The notes under the pieces: generated by a model | Seen by the model: the letters and a program-made list of their open reading frames with translations, nothing else | The model's database searches: none | Told to the model about the DNA's origin: nothing | NCBI GenBank assembly: GCA_029783825.1 | Contig: JAREIK010018588.1 | Location: forward strand, 127,501 to 191,500 | DNA length: 64,000 nt | Direction: 5' to 3' | Origin: Sapria himalayana | Lineage: Eukaryota > Streptophyta > Magnoliopsida > Malpighiales > Rafflesiaceae | Position numbers and translations under genes: made by a program | In this document: piece after piece, positions 20,965-35,705 of the stretch | Layout of the letters: every line of letters starts with the position of its first letter | Position numbering within the stretch: position 1 is the stretch's first letter

Positions 20965-23000
20965 ATCTATCTATATGTTTATTAGTTTATTTTTCTATCG
21001 GTCTATCTTTCTGTATATATATTTATTTATATATCTATCAATCTAGTAGTCTATTGGTTTATCTATATATCTATCTATCTGTCTATTTATCTATAAATCT
21101 ATATATCTAGCTATGTATGTGTCTATCTCTATATATATCTATTCGTCTATCTGATTATCTATGTATATGTCAATCTATCTATCTATCTATTTGTCTACTT
21201 GTCTAAATGTTTAACTATCTATCGATATATTTATATATCTAGTTTTCTATCTGTCTATCTATATATCTATCTATCCAAGTATCTATATATTTTTCTATAT
21301 GACTATATGTCTATTTTCTCTCTATCTATCTGTCAATCTATCTTAATGTCTATTTTGTGTATCTATCTATCTATCTATCTATCTGTCTATGTGTGTATCT
21401 ATCTATCTCTATATCTATTTATTGGTTTATCTGTTTATATGTCTATCTATCTATCTATCTTTCTAACTAACATTCTATCTATTTATCTATGTATCTAGAT
21501 ATTTATTTTTCTATTTATATGTCTATCTATCTATTTGTCTATCTCCATATCGATCTAACTATCTATAAGACTCTTTGTCTATCTGTCAATCTGTCTATCT
21601 TTCTATCTATATTTTTGACTACCTGTCGATCTATCTATCTATCTGTCTATTGTCTATCTATCTATCTATCTATTTGTCTATATGTCTATCTATCTATCTA
21701 TATATTTCTCTTTTTATCTATATGCCTATCTATCTATCTGTCTATTAATCAATCAATCTATCTATCTATCTATATGTCTGTCTATCTATCTAATTGTCTA
21801 TCTGTCTATATTTTTATCTATCTATCTATTTGTCTATTTGCCTATCTACTTTCTTTATGTCTATCTATCTGTCTATCTATCTGTCTATCTATCTATCTAT
21901 TTGTCTGTATATCTATCTATCTATTTATTTATCTAAATGTCTATCTATCTGTCGATATGTCTATCTATCTATCTTCCTTTATGTATAACTTTCTATCTAA
22001 CTATCTATCTATCTATCCTACATTCTATTTTTGTATCAGTCTATCTTTTTATTTATCTTCAGTCTATATGTCAATCTATCTATCTATCTATCTATGTGTC
22101 TAGGTGTCTATCTGTCTATCTATCTATATTTCTATATGTCTATATGTCTATCTGTCTATCTGTCTATTTGTCTATCTATCTATCTATCAATCTTTCTAAT
22201 TGTATATCTGTCTATCTATCTATCTATCTGCCTATATAACTGTTTCTTTATAAGTCTATTTGTCTATATGTTTATCTATTAATATGTGTATTTGTCTATC
22301 TATCATTTTGTCTATTTGCCTATATATCTATCTATATATCTGGTTTTTTCTATCAGTCTATCTATTTGTCTATTTATCTATCTGTCTATTTATCTATCTG
22401 TCTATTTGTCTATATATCTATATCTATATCTACCTATCGGTCTATCTATTTATGTGTCAATCTATCTATCAGTCTATTAGTTTATCTGTCATCTATCTAT
22501 CTAACTATCTATCTATTTATCTATTTGTCTATATATCTATCTATTTGTCTATCTGTCTGTCTATCTATTTATCTTTCTATCTATCTATGCATCTTTCTGT
22601 CTATATGTATACCTGTGAATTTATCTATTTTTCTATCTATCTGTCTGTGTCTATTTGTCTATCTATTTATCAGTCTATCTTTCTATCTGTCTGTATATCT
22701 ATCTATCTACCTATCTGTCTAGATATTTATCTATCATTCTTTGTTTCTATCTGTAGATCTGTCTATTTATCTATCTATCTATCTATATTTCTATATTTCT
22801 ATCTATCTATCTGTCTATTTGTCTATCTGTCTATATGTCTATCTAACTATCTATTTATATGTTTATCTGTTGATCTGTCTATCTATCTATTTTTATTTAT
22901 GTCTATCTGTATGTCTGTCTACCTATCAATCTTTTTATCTATCAATCTATCTTATGTCTATTTGTCTAACTCTCTATCTATCTTTCTATTTATCTATGTA

Positions 23001-23037
<37 letters not shown>

Positions 23038-26000
23038 GTCTGTCTATTTGTCTATCTGGCTATCTATCTATTTATCTCTTTATCTATTTGTCTATGTTTG
23101 TAAAAGACTATCTGCTTATTTGTATATTTGCCTTTCTTCCTATCTGCATTTTTACCTTTGTGCATATCTGTCTATCTGTCATCGATAAATCTGTCAATAT
23201 GTCAATATGTCAATCTGTCTATTTATATATCTTTTTATCTATCTATCTTTCTATCTATTTATCAGTCTATATATCTATCTATCTATTTGTCTATATTTCT
23301 ATCTGTCAATCTATCTATATGTCTATTTGTCTATCTATCAATATATCTATCTGTTAATCTATCTATCAATCAATCAATCTATCTATCTATCTATATATCT
23401 ATCTTTCTTTCTTTCTATCTAGCTATCTATCTATTTATCTACCAAATTGTTTATCTGACTATCTATGTATCTGACTATCTATTTATTCATCAATCTGTCT
23501 ATCTATCTATCTATCTATCTACCTGTCTATCTGTCTATTTTACCATCTATCTATCTATTTATATGTCTATCTATCTATCTTTCTGTCTAATAATCTATCT
23601 ATCTATTTATCTATCTCTTTGTCTATTTGTCTATCTATCTATGTATCTATCTATCTGTCTTTCTTTCTCTCTGTCTATCTATCTCATTTATTTCTATCTT
23701 TGTGTTTCTCTATCTATTTATCTATTTGTTTATCTGTCTATCATTCTATCTATCTATATATATATCTTTATATATCTATCTATATGTATGCTTGTCTATT
23801 TATCTATCTATCTATTTAATTGTCTATCTATCTATCTGTCTATTTGCCTATCATTATATATATCTATCTATCTATCTATCTATCTATATATCTTTATGTT
23901 TATCTTCCTATCTATTTAGCTATGTATACATCTGTCTATATATCTATCTATCAATCTATGTATAAATCTATATGTCTATCTGTATAATTGTCTATCTATC
24001 TCTATTTATATTTATCTGAGTATCTATCTATTTATCTATCTTTGTATATGTATATCTAGCTAACTATCTATCAATCTATCTATCTTTTATCTGTCTATCT
24101 ATCTATTTGTCTATCTGTCTATCTATCTATTTGTCTATTTGTCTATCTTTCAATTTTTCAATCTATCTATCTTTTTATCAATCTATATATTTGTCTATTT
24201 ATCTATATATCTATCAATCTATCTATCAATCTATCTATCTATCTATCTATCTGTCTGTATTTCTATATATCTGTCTATATGTCTAAATGTCAACTATCTA
24301 TATGTCTATCTACCTATCTATCTGTTTATCTGTCTATCACTTTATCTATTTATTTGTCTATTTGTATTATGTTTCTATTTGTCTATCTATCTATATGCCT
24401 ATCTATATATCTATCTATATGCCTATCTGCCTATCGACCTATTTGTCTTTCTATCTTTTATTTGTCTATATATCTATCTATCTATCTATCTGGCTAATTA
24501 TCAATATATATATATATATATTCTATCTATATGTCTATTTTCCTATTAATGTATCTGTTTATCTGTCTATCTGTCTATCTACCTATTTACTCATCTGCCA
24601 ATTTACGTATCTGCCTATCTATCTATCTACCTAACTGCCTATCTTTCAATCTGGTTATTTGTCTATCTGTCTATCTACCTATCAATATTTTTGTCTATCT
24701 ATCCATCTGTCAATCTATCAATCTATTTATCTATGTATATATCTATATATCTATCTATCTAGCTCTTTATTTATTTATCTATCTGTATGCCTATTTATCT
24801 ACCTATTTACCTATCTATCAGACTATTTATCAGCCTATCTACCTATTTATATATCTATATATCTGTTTATCTATGTATCTATCTATATATATGTCTGTAT
24901 ATTTGTCTATTTATCTATCTATCTATCTATATGTATATTTATCTACCTATCTACGTATCAATCAATCTAACTATTTATCTTCTTATCTACTTATTTTTAT
25001 AATTGTTTATCTATTTATCTATCTATCTGTATATTTGTCTAATTTTCAGTCTGTCTATTTGCCTATCTGCCTCTATGTCTATCTGTCTATATGTCTCGTA
25101 GTCTTTCTTTCTATAAGCATATCTATCTATCTATCTATCTATCCATTTATGTGTTTATCTATCTTTATGTCTATCTATCTATTTGCCTTTTATTTATATG
25201 TCTATTTTTCTATCTATATACCTATCTATCTTTTTATATTTCTTGTTATCGATCTATCTATCTATATGTCTATCTGTATATCTGATTATCTGTCTTTTCT
25301 CAATCTGTCTATCTATCTATCTTTGTATCTATCTATATGTCTATCTAAATATCGGTCAATCTATCTAAATATTGGTCAATCTAAATATCTATATGTTTAT
25401 ATAGAAATATATCTATCTATATGACTATCTATTTATTTGAATATCTATTTATGTATCTATAGTTCTATATGTCAATCTATCTATTTGTATATATGTCTAT
25501 CTATCTATCTATCTATTATATGTATAACTATCTATCTATATATATGTCTATCTACCTATGTGTCTATCTTTCTATCTATCTGCCTATCTATCTAGCTATT
25601 TACATGTCTATTTTTTTATCTATATATATGTCTATCTATATGTCAATCTCTCAATCTATAAATTTCTCAATCTATCTAATCGTGTGTATCTATCTATATA
25701 TATATATCAATCTATCTGTCAATCTGTCAATATGTCAATCTGTCTAACTATATTTCTGTCTATCTATCAATCAAACTATCTGTCTATTACTCTATATGTA
25801 TATATGTCTATTTGTCTATATGTATATCTATTTATATAATTATTTGTCTATCTGTCTATCTATCTATCAATCTATTTGCCTGTCTATATGTCTAAATATC
25901 TATTAGTTGATCTATCTATCAATATTTCTATCAATGTGTCAATCTATCAATCGATCAATTAATCTATCTGTCTATATCTCTATATATCTCAATACCTATC

Positions 26001-29000
26001 AATCTATCTATCTATCTGACTATCTATCTATCTATCGATCTATTTATCTTTCTATTTATCTATATAGCTATCTATAAATCTCTCTAACTATCTATCTGTC
26101 TATCTGACTATATGTATATCTGTCTATCTACCTTTGTGCATATCTTCCTATCTTTCTATATATAAAGCTATATATCTATCTATCTTTCTTTCTTTCTTTC
26201 AATCTATCTTTTTGTTTATCTTCTTATTTTTCAATCTATTTATCTATCTGTCTATCTATCTATCTAACTATCTATCTTTCTATAATTCTATCTTTTATCT
26301 ATTTAAATGTCTATCTATATATTTGTCTATATGTCTATTTGTCTATCAGTCTATCTATCTATCTGACTATTTGTCTATTAGTCAATCCTTCTATCTATAT
26401 ATATAAATATCAATTTTTTATCTACCTATCTATATATCTATCTATTTATCTATCTGATTATCTGTTTATATGTCTATCTCTCTATATATATACCTATCTT
26501 TCTATCTCTTTATCTATCTATCTATCTGTCTATCTGTATATCTATCTATCTATCTAACAATCTAGCTCTCTATTTCTCTGTCTATCTATCTACCTGTCTA
26601 TCTCTCAATTTGTCTATAAGTATTTTTATAAAACTTTCAATTTTTAAAACTATCAATCTATCAAACTATCTATCTATCTATCCGTCTATCTATTTATCTA
26701 TCTTTCTATCTATCTATTTATCTATCTATCTATCAGTCAATCTATCAATATGTCTATCTATCAATATGTATTTCTTTCAATCTAACTATTCGTCTATCTG
26801 TCTATTTACCTATATGTCTATCTTATATATGTAGATCTATCAATTTACTTATTTGTCTATATATATATATCTATCAATCTATCTATTTGCCTATCTGTCT
26901 ATATATCTATCTATCTATTTTTCTATTTGTCTATCTATCTACTATCTATCTATCTTTCTATCTATCTTTCTTTCTATCAATTTGTCTATTTGTCTATCAT
27001 CTACATTCTTGTATTTGTCTATCTATCTTTCTATATATATTTTTAACAATCTATCTATCAGTCTATCTATCTATCTCTCTATCTATTGTCAATATCTCTA
27101 ACTCTCGATCTCTCTATCAGTCTTTTTGTAAATTTTTCAATTTGTCAATCTGTTGATTTATCAATCTATCAATCTTTCAATGTGTCTATCTATCTATCTA
27201 TCAAACTGTGTATATATCTATCTATCTTTCTATCTATCTATATATTTGACTATTTGTCTAAATATCTATCTGTATATCTATCTATTTATCTATGTATCTA
27301 TATGTCTTTCTGTCTATTTGTCTATCTATCAATCTATCTGTCTATCTATCTATCTGACTATCTATATATCTATCTAAAAATTTATGAATCAATCTTTCTA
27401 TCTATATGTGTATTTGTCTATCTTTCTATCTATCTATCTTTATAATTGTTTTTCTATCTATCTATATGCCTATCAGTCTATATGTTTATCTATCTATATG
27501 CCTATCTGTCTATTTGTCTTATTCTCTATCTGGCTATCTTTCTATCTATATGGCTGTCTATCTATCTTTTTGTCAATATATCTATCTGTCTTAGTATCTA
27601 TTTATAAATCTATCTATAAGACTATCTTTCGATCTATTGATCGGTGTATATGTCTATATGTCAATCTGTATAACTATATATCTATCTATATATTTATCTA
27701 AGTATCTATCTATCTGACTTTCAATCTTTCTATGTGTCTATTTTTCTAACTATCAATCTATATATCTATCTCTCTATATATCTATCTATATCTTTATCTA
27801 TTTGTCTATCTACCTATCTATCTACATGTATGTCTCTCTGTCTATCTATTTATCAAATCTATTTGTCTATTAGTCTATCTGTTTATCTATCTATCTTTAT
27901 ATCTATCTATCTGTCTATCTTTTTATTTCTCTATCTAACTAACTAACTATCTATCTATCTGACTATCTATCTATTTGAATATCTATCTGTCTATTTGTTT
28001 ATCTATCAATCTAACTATCTATCTATATATCTATATATCTATCTGTCTATCTATCTATCTGCCTATCTATCTATATTTTTATGTCTATCTGCCAATCTAG
28101 CTATATGTCTATCTATTTTTCAATTTATCTATCTATCTATTCGTCTGTCTATTGTGTATTTATCAATCTATATATCTTTTTATCTGTCTACTAACTATAT
28201 ATCAATCTATATATTATAACCTATATATCTTTTTATATATCTATCTATATATTTTATCTATCTATAAATATATCTATCTATCTGTCTATCTATCTACCTA
28301 TCTATTTATCTATCTTTCTGTCTATATGTTTATCTATCTATCTGTAAGTCTGTCTATCTAACTATCAGTCTATTTGTCTATCTATCTATCGATATATGTA
28401 TCTATCTATTTATATATCTAATTGTATATCTGTATACAATCTATTTATCTATCTATATGTTTGTTCATCTATCAATCTAACTATTTTATATTCCTATCTA
28501 CTTGTCTATCTATCTATCTATCTATCTTTGTAATTATCTACCTATATACCTTTTTGTTTATCTATTTATCTGTCTATCTATCTATTTATATATCGATCTA
28601 TCTTTTTGTCTATCTATCTATCTATCTGCTTATCTGTCTATTTATCTATTTGTCTATATGTTTATCTATTTATCTGTTTGTCTATTTTTCTTTCTGTCTA
28701 TGTATCTATCTATCTTTCTTTCTACTAATTATATATCTATTTATTTATCTCTGCCTATCTATCTGTCTATATATTTCTATTTAAGTATCTTTCTATCTTT
28801 TATATGCTATATATGTTTGTCTATCTATATATCTATCTATCTTATATCTATCTATCTGTCTATCAGTATATCTATCGATATGTCTATATGCCTATATAAC
28901 TATTTTCCAATGTGCCTATTTATATTTCTACCTACTTATCTATCTGTGTATCTATAAGTTTGTCAATCTATCAATCTATAAATCTATCATTCTATCTATC

Positions 29001-29419
29001 AGTATATCTTTTATCTATTTATCTATCTATCTATTTATATGTCTATCTTTCTATCTCACTTTTTGACTATCTGCCTATCTCTCTATCTGTCTATTTGTCA
29101 ATCTGTCTTTTTGTTTATCTCTCTATCTGTATATCTATCTAACTATCTATCTTTCTATCTTTCTCTCTATCTATCTATCCTTCTGTCTATCTGTCTATCT
29201 TTCTATTTGTCTATCTTTCTATCTGTATATCTGTCTATCTGTCTATCTATCTCTCTATCTATCTAACTATATCTTTATCTATCTATCTGTATATATATAT
29301 ATATATATATATATCTCTATCTATCTATCTGTCGATCTATCTGTCTATCTGTCTATCTGTCTATCTGTCTATCTGCCTTTCTATCAATCTGTCTATTTGT
29401 CTATCTGTATATCTATCTA

Positions 29420-30770
29420 TGTGTTTGTTTGTCTATCTTTCTATTTTTCAATATATCTATTAGTCTATCTATCTATCTATCTGCCTACCTATCTATATTT
29501 TTTATCTATCTAATGTTCTTTTTGTCAATCTATAAATTTTTCAATATGAAAATATGTCAATCTTATAATCTGTTAATAAATCTTCCTATCTATGTGTTTA
29601 CCTATTTATGGGTTGTTCAGTCTAATAGTATATTTGTCAATCTGTAAATTTATCAATATGTCATTCTATAAATCTCTGAATTTGTCAATAAATCTATTTG
29701 TCTTTATCTCTATCTATCTTTCTCTCTATCTATCTGTTTATCTATCTATATATATATATTTGTCTATCTAATTATCTATCTATTTGTATATCTGTCTATC
29801 TACCTATGTGTGTATATGTCTATCTGTCTATCTATCTATATATCTATATGTATATCTATTTGTGTGTATATCTATCTATCTATTTATCTATCTATCTGGC
29901 TATCTATCTATTTATTTATCTATCGATATGTCTATCTGCCTATCTGACTATTTTCAAATCTGCCCATATATATTTCTGCCTATCTATCTATCTATCTTTC
30001 TATATGTCTGTCAATTTGTAAATCTTTTATTCTACCTATCAAAATATATTTTATCTATCTATCTATTTTTATGACTATCTTCCTATCTGTCTATCTGTTT
30101 ATCTGTCTATCTATCTATATGTAAATCTGTTTATTTATCGATTTGTCTGTCTATATATCTAACTATCTATCTACTATCTGTTTATCTATACTTTTATCTA
30201 TCTATATATATTTTTATTTATCTATCTTTCTATCTTAATATATATCTATCTATCTATCTGTCTGTCTATCTAACTATATCTCTATCTATCTTTCTATCAA
30301 TATGTCTATATATCTATCTTTCTTTCTTTCTATTTGTCTATCTATTTATCTATTTATCTATCAGTCTATTTGTATATCTATAAATCTGTCTATCTATCTA
30401 TCTATCTATCTGTTTATCTGTATATCTATCAATCTGTCTATGTGTAATCTATCTATCTATAGATCTATCTATCTGTCTATCTATTTATATATCTCTCTAC
30501 CTATCTATTTGTTGATCTATCTAACATTCTTTTTGTCAATATATAAAATTTTCAATATGTATATATGTCAATCTGTTAATAAATCTATCTGTATAGCTGT
30601 GTACCTATTTATCTATTGATCAGTCTAACAGTGTTTTAATCAATCTGTAAATTTTTCAATATGTCAATCTATCAATTTATCAATCTATCAATCTGTAAAT
30701 AAATTTATCTGTCTTTATCTTTATCTATCTCTGTATCTATCTATTTATTTATTTGTCTATCTTTCTATCT
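29420..30770. repeat. Diverged duplication of about 1.01 kb period inside the array
   Basis: A block rich in non-TCTA words, marked by TTCTTTTTGTCAAT and TTTTTCAATATG, occurs near 29,516-29,700 and again near 30,528-30,720. Both copies are followed by the same TCTTTATCT-rich stretch. The shift between the copies is about 1,010 bp. This is a higher-order repeat unit visible only because of its rare words. Confidence 0.8.
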
Positions 30771-31063
30771 GTTTGTCTATCTATCTATCTATTTGTATAT
30801 CTGTCTAGCTGCCTATCTGTTTATCTGCCAATCTATATATCTATCTATTTGTCTATCTATATATATTTATGTCTATCTATCTATCTGTCTAAATGACTAT
30901 TTCTCTAATTTTAAATAATTCTATCTTTATACCTATCAATAAATCTATCAAAATGTCTATATATCTATGTATCTATATGTCAATCTATCAATCTATCTAA
31001 TTATCTAACTACTTACCTTTCTATATGTATATCTCTCTATCTGTCTATCTGTCTAATAGTAAA

Positions 31064-31065
<2 letters not shown>

Positions 31066-31128
<63 letters not shown>
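31066..31128. repeat. Longest TA dinucleotide tract in the left array
   Basis: Roughly 63 bases of uninterrupted (TA)n. Such tracts readily form cruciforms and are often of uncertain length in assemblies. Confidence 0.95.
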
Positions 31129-31133
<5 letters not shown>

Positions 31134-31639
31134 TCTATCTATCTATCTATCGAAGTATTTTCCTATTTGTCTATCTAGATAACTGTCAATCTATGTATTT
31201 GTCTATTTGTCTATGTGTCCACCTATCTAACTATCTATCTATCTATAAGTCTATCTATCTGTCTGTCTCTAAATTTGTTTATCGGTATATCTATCAATCT
31301 ATATATTTGTTTGTCTACCTATCTATATAACAATTTGTCTATCTATCTATAAATCCATCCATCTATATGTCTATCTGTCTATCTATCTATATATCTATCT
31401 GTCTATCTATTTATTTATCTCTCTCTATCTATCTATCTAGTTATCTCCCTATATGTCTATCTAGCTATTTGTCTATATGTCTATCTGTTTATATATTAAT
31501 ATGTCTATATATTTATCTCTGTATATGTATATATGTGTAGCTATATACCTATATATCTATCTAACTATATATATATATATATATCTGTTTATCTATCTAT
31601 CTAACTATCTATCTTTCTATCTATCTTTCTATCTATCTT

Positions 31640-33467
31640 TCTATCTATCTATTTATCTAACTATCAATCTATATATCTATCTATCTGTATGTCTATCTAT
31701 TTGTCTATGTTACTATCTATCTGTCTATCTTTCTATATGTTTATCTGTATATATGTCTATATCTCTATCTTTCTATCTTTCTATCTATTTGTCTATCTAT
31801 CTATCAATCTATATGTCTATCTGTCTATATATCTATTTATTGCTCTATCTATTTGTCTATCTATCTATCTATTTATCAGTTTATCTGTCTATCTATATAT
31901 CTTTTAATCAGTATGTCTTTCTATATATCTATCTATCTATCTGTATATATGTTTACCTATATATCTATCTATTTGTCTATCAACTATCTTTCTATTTGTC
32001 TAATTATAAATCTATCTATCTATCTATCTTTCTATTTATCAATCTATCTGCCTATTTGCATATCTATTTATCTATCTACCTATCTATCTGTATATCTATC
32101 GAACCTTTCTATCTATATGTCTATCTATTTATATGTCTTTCTATCTATCTATTTATCTATATATATGTCAGTCTCTATGTCCATCTATCTATATGTCTAT
32201 CTTTCATTATGTATATCTATCAATCTATCTATTAGTTTATCTATCTATTTGTCTATTTGTTTATCTGTCTATCTATCTATCTATCTTTGTATATTCCTAC
32301 CTATCTATCTGTCTATCTATCTATCTATCTGTCTATCTATCTATCTATATGTCTATTTGTCTATCTATCTATCTATTTATCTATGCATATGTCTGTCTGT
32401 CTATCTATCTATCTATCTCTTTATCTATCTGGCTATCTATATATATCTATCTATCAATTTGTCTATCTGTCTATTTATCCATCTATTTATTTGTCTATCT
32501 GTCTATTTGTCTATTTATAAATCTATCTTTATTTCTATCTATCTATCTTTGTATATGTCTATATGTTTATTTGTATAATTCTCTATTTATCTAACTATCT
32601 ATATATTTGTGTATCTATCTCTATTTCTATCTTTCTATTTATCTATCTATCTATCTATCTCTCTACCTATCAATCTTTATATATCTCTGTTTATCTATCT
32701 TTTTATCCATCCATCTATCTATCTGTCCGTCTATCTATTTTTCTATGTTTCTATATGTCAATCTATCTATCTATTTGTCTAACTATCAATCTATATATTT
32801 ATCTATCATTCTTTCTTTCTATCTATATGTATGTCTAACTATTTATCTATGTTACTATCTATCTGTCTATCTTTCTATCTTTCTATATGTTTATCTGTAT
32901 ATATGTCTATATCTCTATCTTTCTATCTTTCTATCTATTTGTCTATCTATCTATCTATCTATATGTCTATCTATCTATCTATCTATCTATTTATCGCTCT
33001 ATCTATTTATCTATCTATCTATATATTTATCAGTCTATCTGTCTATCTATATATCTTTAAATCAGTCTATCTGTCTATGTATCTATCTATCGATCTGTAT
33101 ATATGTTTACCTATATATCTATCTATTTGTCTATCAACTATATTTCTATCTGTCTAATTATAAATCTATCTATCTATCTTTTTGTTTATCTATCTATCTG
33201 CTTATTTTCATATCTGTTTATCTATCTATCTATCTATCTCTATATCTGTCGAATCTTTCTATCTATATGTCTCTCTATTTATATGTTTTTCTATATATCT
33301 ATTTATCTATATATATGTCAGTCTCTATGTCCATCTATCTATATGTCTATCTTTCATTATGTCTATCTGTCAATCTATCTATTAGTTTATCTATCTATTT
33401 GTCTATTTGTTTATCTATCTATCTATCTATCTTTGTATATTTCTATTATCTATCTGTCTATCTATCT

Positions 33468-33498
<31 letters not shown>

Positions 33499-33930
33499 GT
33501 TTGTCTATCTATCTATCTATTTATCTATGTATATGTCTGTCTGTCTATCTATCTATCCATCTCTCTATCTATCTGGCTATCTATATATATGTATATCTAT
33601 CAATTTGTCTATCTCTCTATTTATCTATCTATTTATATGTCTATCTGTCTATTTTTCTATCTATAAATCTGTCTTTATTTCTATCTATCTATCTCTATAT
33701 ATGTCTATATGTTTATTTGTATAACTCTTTATTTATCTAACTATCTATATATTTGTGTATCTATCTCTATTTCTATCTTTATTTCTTTCTATCTATTTAT
33801 CTATCTCTCTAACTATCAATCTTTATATATCTCTATTTATCTATCTGTTTATCCATCCATCTATCTATTTGTTCGTCTATCTATTTGTCTATGTGTCTAT
33901 ATGTCAATCTATCTATCTGTCTATATCTAT
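31640..33930. repeat. Tandem segmental duplication of about 1.14 kb inside the array
   Basis: Unit 1 (about 31,640-32,785) and unit 2 (about 32,786-33,930) match along their length with small indels. Diagnostic words are GTTACTATC at 31,711 and 32,852, and ATATGTTTATTTGTATAA with its G at 32,565 and 33,711. The shift is 1,141 at the left and 1,146 at the right, partly from an extra 8-bp TCTTTCTA in unit 2. A further partial, more diverged copy may continue to about 34,260. Edges are approximate. Confidence 0.88.
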
Positions 33931-35035
33931 ATCTTTCTATCTATTTATCTATCTATCTATCTATCTATCTATCAAACTATCTGTCTATTTTTCTATCTAT
34001 CTATCTATATATCTGTCTATCTATATATCTGTCTATCTATCTGTTTATCTATCTATCTATATATTTATCTATATACCTGTATATTTATTTATCTACTATC
34101 TAACTATCTGTCTTTCTATAAATTTATTTATCTATCTATCTATTTATTTGTTTATCTAATTATCTATCTATCCGTCTATCTATCTATTTGTCTATCTATA
34201 TATCTATCTAATCTTTCTATCAATCTATCTGTATATTTTTTTATATGTCTATCTATCTACCTATGTATCTGTTTATCTATCAATATATCTATCTGTCTAA
34301 ATATATGTCTATCTACCTATTAACCTATTTTTCTATGAGTATATATCCTTATATGTCTTTCTATCTATATGGCTATCTGGCAATCTAGCTATCTAGCAAT
34401 TTGTTAATCCATGTTTCTGTCAATCTGTCAATCTATCTATCTATCTATTTGTCTATTTACTTATCTGTCTATCTGTCTATATGTACATCTATCTATTTGT
34501 CTATCTGACTATTTGTATGTCTATCTATCTATATATCTATTTGTCTATCTATCTATATATCTATTTGTTTATTATCTATCTAACTATCTATCTACTTGTT
34601 GATTTATCTATCTAACAATCTGTCTATATGTCTATTTGTATATCTGTCTATCTATCTATCTATATGCCTATCTACCTACCTATCTATTTGCCTATCTATT
34701 TATCTTTCTATTTTCCTTTCTGCCTATGTGTCTATCTATTTGTCTATATTTCTATTTGTCTATCTTTCTATCTAGATATCTATTTATCTCTCGATCTGTC
34801 TATTAGTTCTACTGTGAATCTATCAATCAGTCAATCTATCAAACTATCTATTTATCTTTCTTTTTATCTTTCTATTTGTCTATTTGTTTATTTGTCTATC
34901 TATCAATCTGTAATTCTATCTATTTGTCTATCTACCTATCTGTTTATCTATCTGTGTATATCTGTATCCGTCTATCTTTCTATTTGCCTATTTTTTATCT
35001 GTCTTTCTATTTATATGTCTATCTATCTATCTTTA

Positions 35036-35040
35036 TATTT
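35036..35040. repeat. Left target-site duplication of the copia element
   Basis: TATTT precedes the left LTR and TATCT follows the right LTR (40,321-40,325). Four of five bases match. A 5-bp duplication is normal for Ty1-copia. The target is itself repetitive, so the match carries limited weight. Confidence 0.65.
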
Positions 35041-35618
35041 TGGGGTATAAAATTTGTTTTGATTATTTTTTTTGTATATCCAAATTGTTTCTATCTTTAA
35101 ATTTTCATGTAAGTGGAGGAAAAAAAATATTAAAAGACAGGTTATGTAGCAATAGCACAATAATAAAGATCTCCCTGTCTGGTAAGTAGGATGATGAATT
35201 TTTGGAGTAGTGCCTGACCCATTTGAGTGATTCAACCCGCTCTGGTTAATTAAACTAGAAATTGTATTAATATATATTATTTTTATTTTATGTTTTCAGG
35301 CTGTTGTTTTTTGGTGTGTGGAACTGTTCAACTTTTTCTAATCTTCTATGTGATTTTATTGTGACTGTTTCAGCTGCATAAACTGTAAGAATCCTGGACA
35401 TATTTTTTCATTTAATCTGTAAACGCATAAGTATTTTTCTGTTGGACGTAGCTAGTTTGTTGAAAACTAGTGAATTACATTATTCTTGTATTTTTATTTC
35501 ATTTTTTGATTCTTCCATGGTTGGATTGTGGTTGTGGATTATATATATATTTTTTGTTACAATTTCTCTATTGTTCACTTCTTTTGAATCATAATCATTG
35601 AAGCACAATTTCCGAACA
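35041..35618 (+). repeat. 5' LTR of the copia element
   Basis: It starts TGGGGTATAAAATTTG and ends TTCCGAACA. It aligns end to end with 39,743-40,320, for example at AGCAATAGCACAATAA, GTATTAATATATATTATTTT and CATGGTTGGATTGTGGTTGT. The 5' start TGGGG has diverged from TGTTA in the other copy. Shared TATA-like and AATAAA-like words are present, but promoter use cannot be shown. Confidence 0.95.
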
Positions 35619-35620
35619 AT

Positions 35621-35632
35621 TGGTATTAAATA
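35621..35632 (+). other. Degenerate primer-binding site of the copia element
   Basis: TGGTATTAAA begins two bases after the 5' LTR. Plant copia elements usually have TGGTATCAGAGC here, complementary to initiator methionine tRNA. Only the first six bases match cleanly. Confidence 0.6.
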
Positions 35633-35705
35633 TGATTTCAGAGATTTTCGAGCAATTGTTCTATTGGATTTTGTGATTTTTCGGTAAAAATGATATTCTG
35701 TTGAA

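Larger units (their letters stand above)
18421..35040. repeat. Giant degenerate TCTA/GATA tetranucleotide array, left block (16.6 kb)
   Basis: The block is built from TCTA (TATC) with frequent TGTC, TTTC, TATA, CAAT and GCC-type variants, always with the pyrimidine-rich strand on plus. Four-base units read in triplets give a 12-bp period coding Tyr-Leu-Ser-Ile in every plus frame. That explains frames of up to 365 codons here, while the minus strand has a TAG every 12 bp in each frame. These frames are not genes. Internal duplications of about 1.0 and 1.14 kb and dinucleotide islands show that the array also grew by segmental duplication. It is continuous in kind with 40,321-54,414. Confidence 0.98.

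Noticed and set aside
22260..23357. Open frame of 365 codons in the TCTA array, with similar ones at 32,607-33,740 (377) and 41,030-42,172 (380)
   Set aside because: All are translations of a four-base repeat, overlap other long frames on the same strand, lack any domain, and result from the absence of stop words in the TCTA strand.
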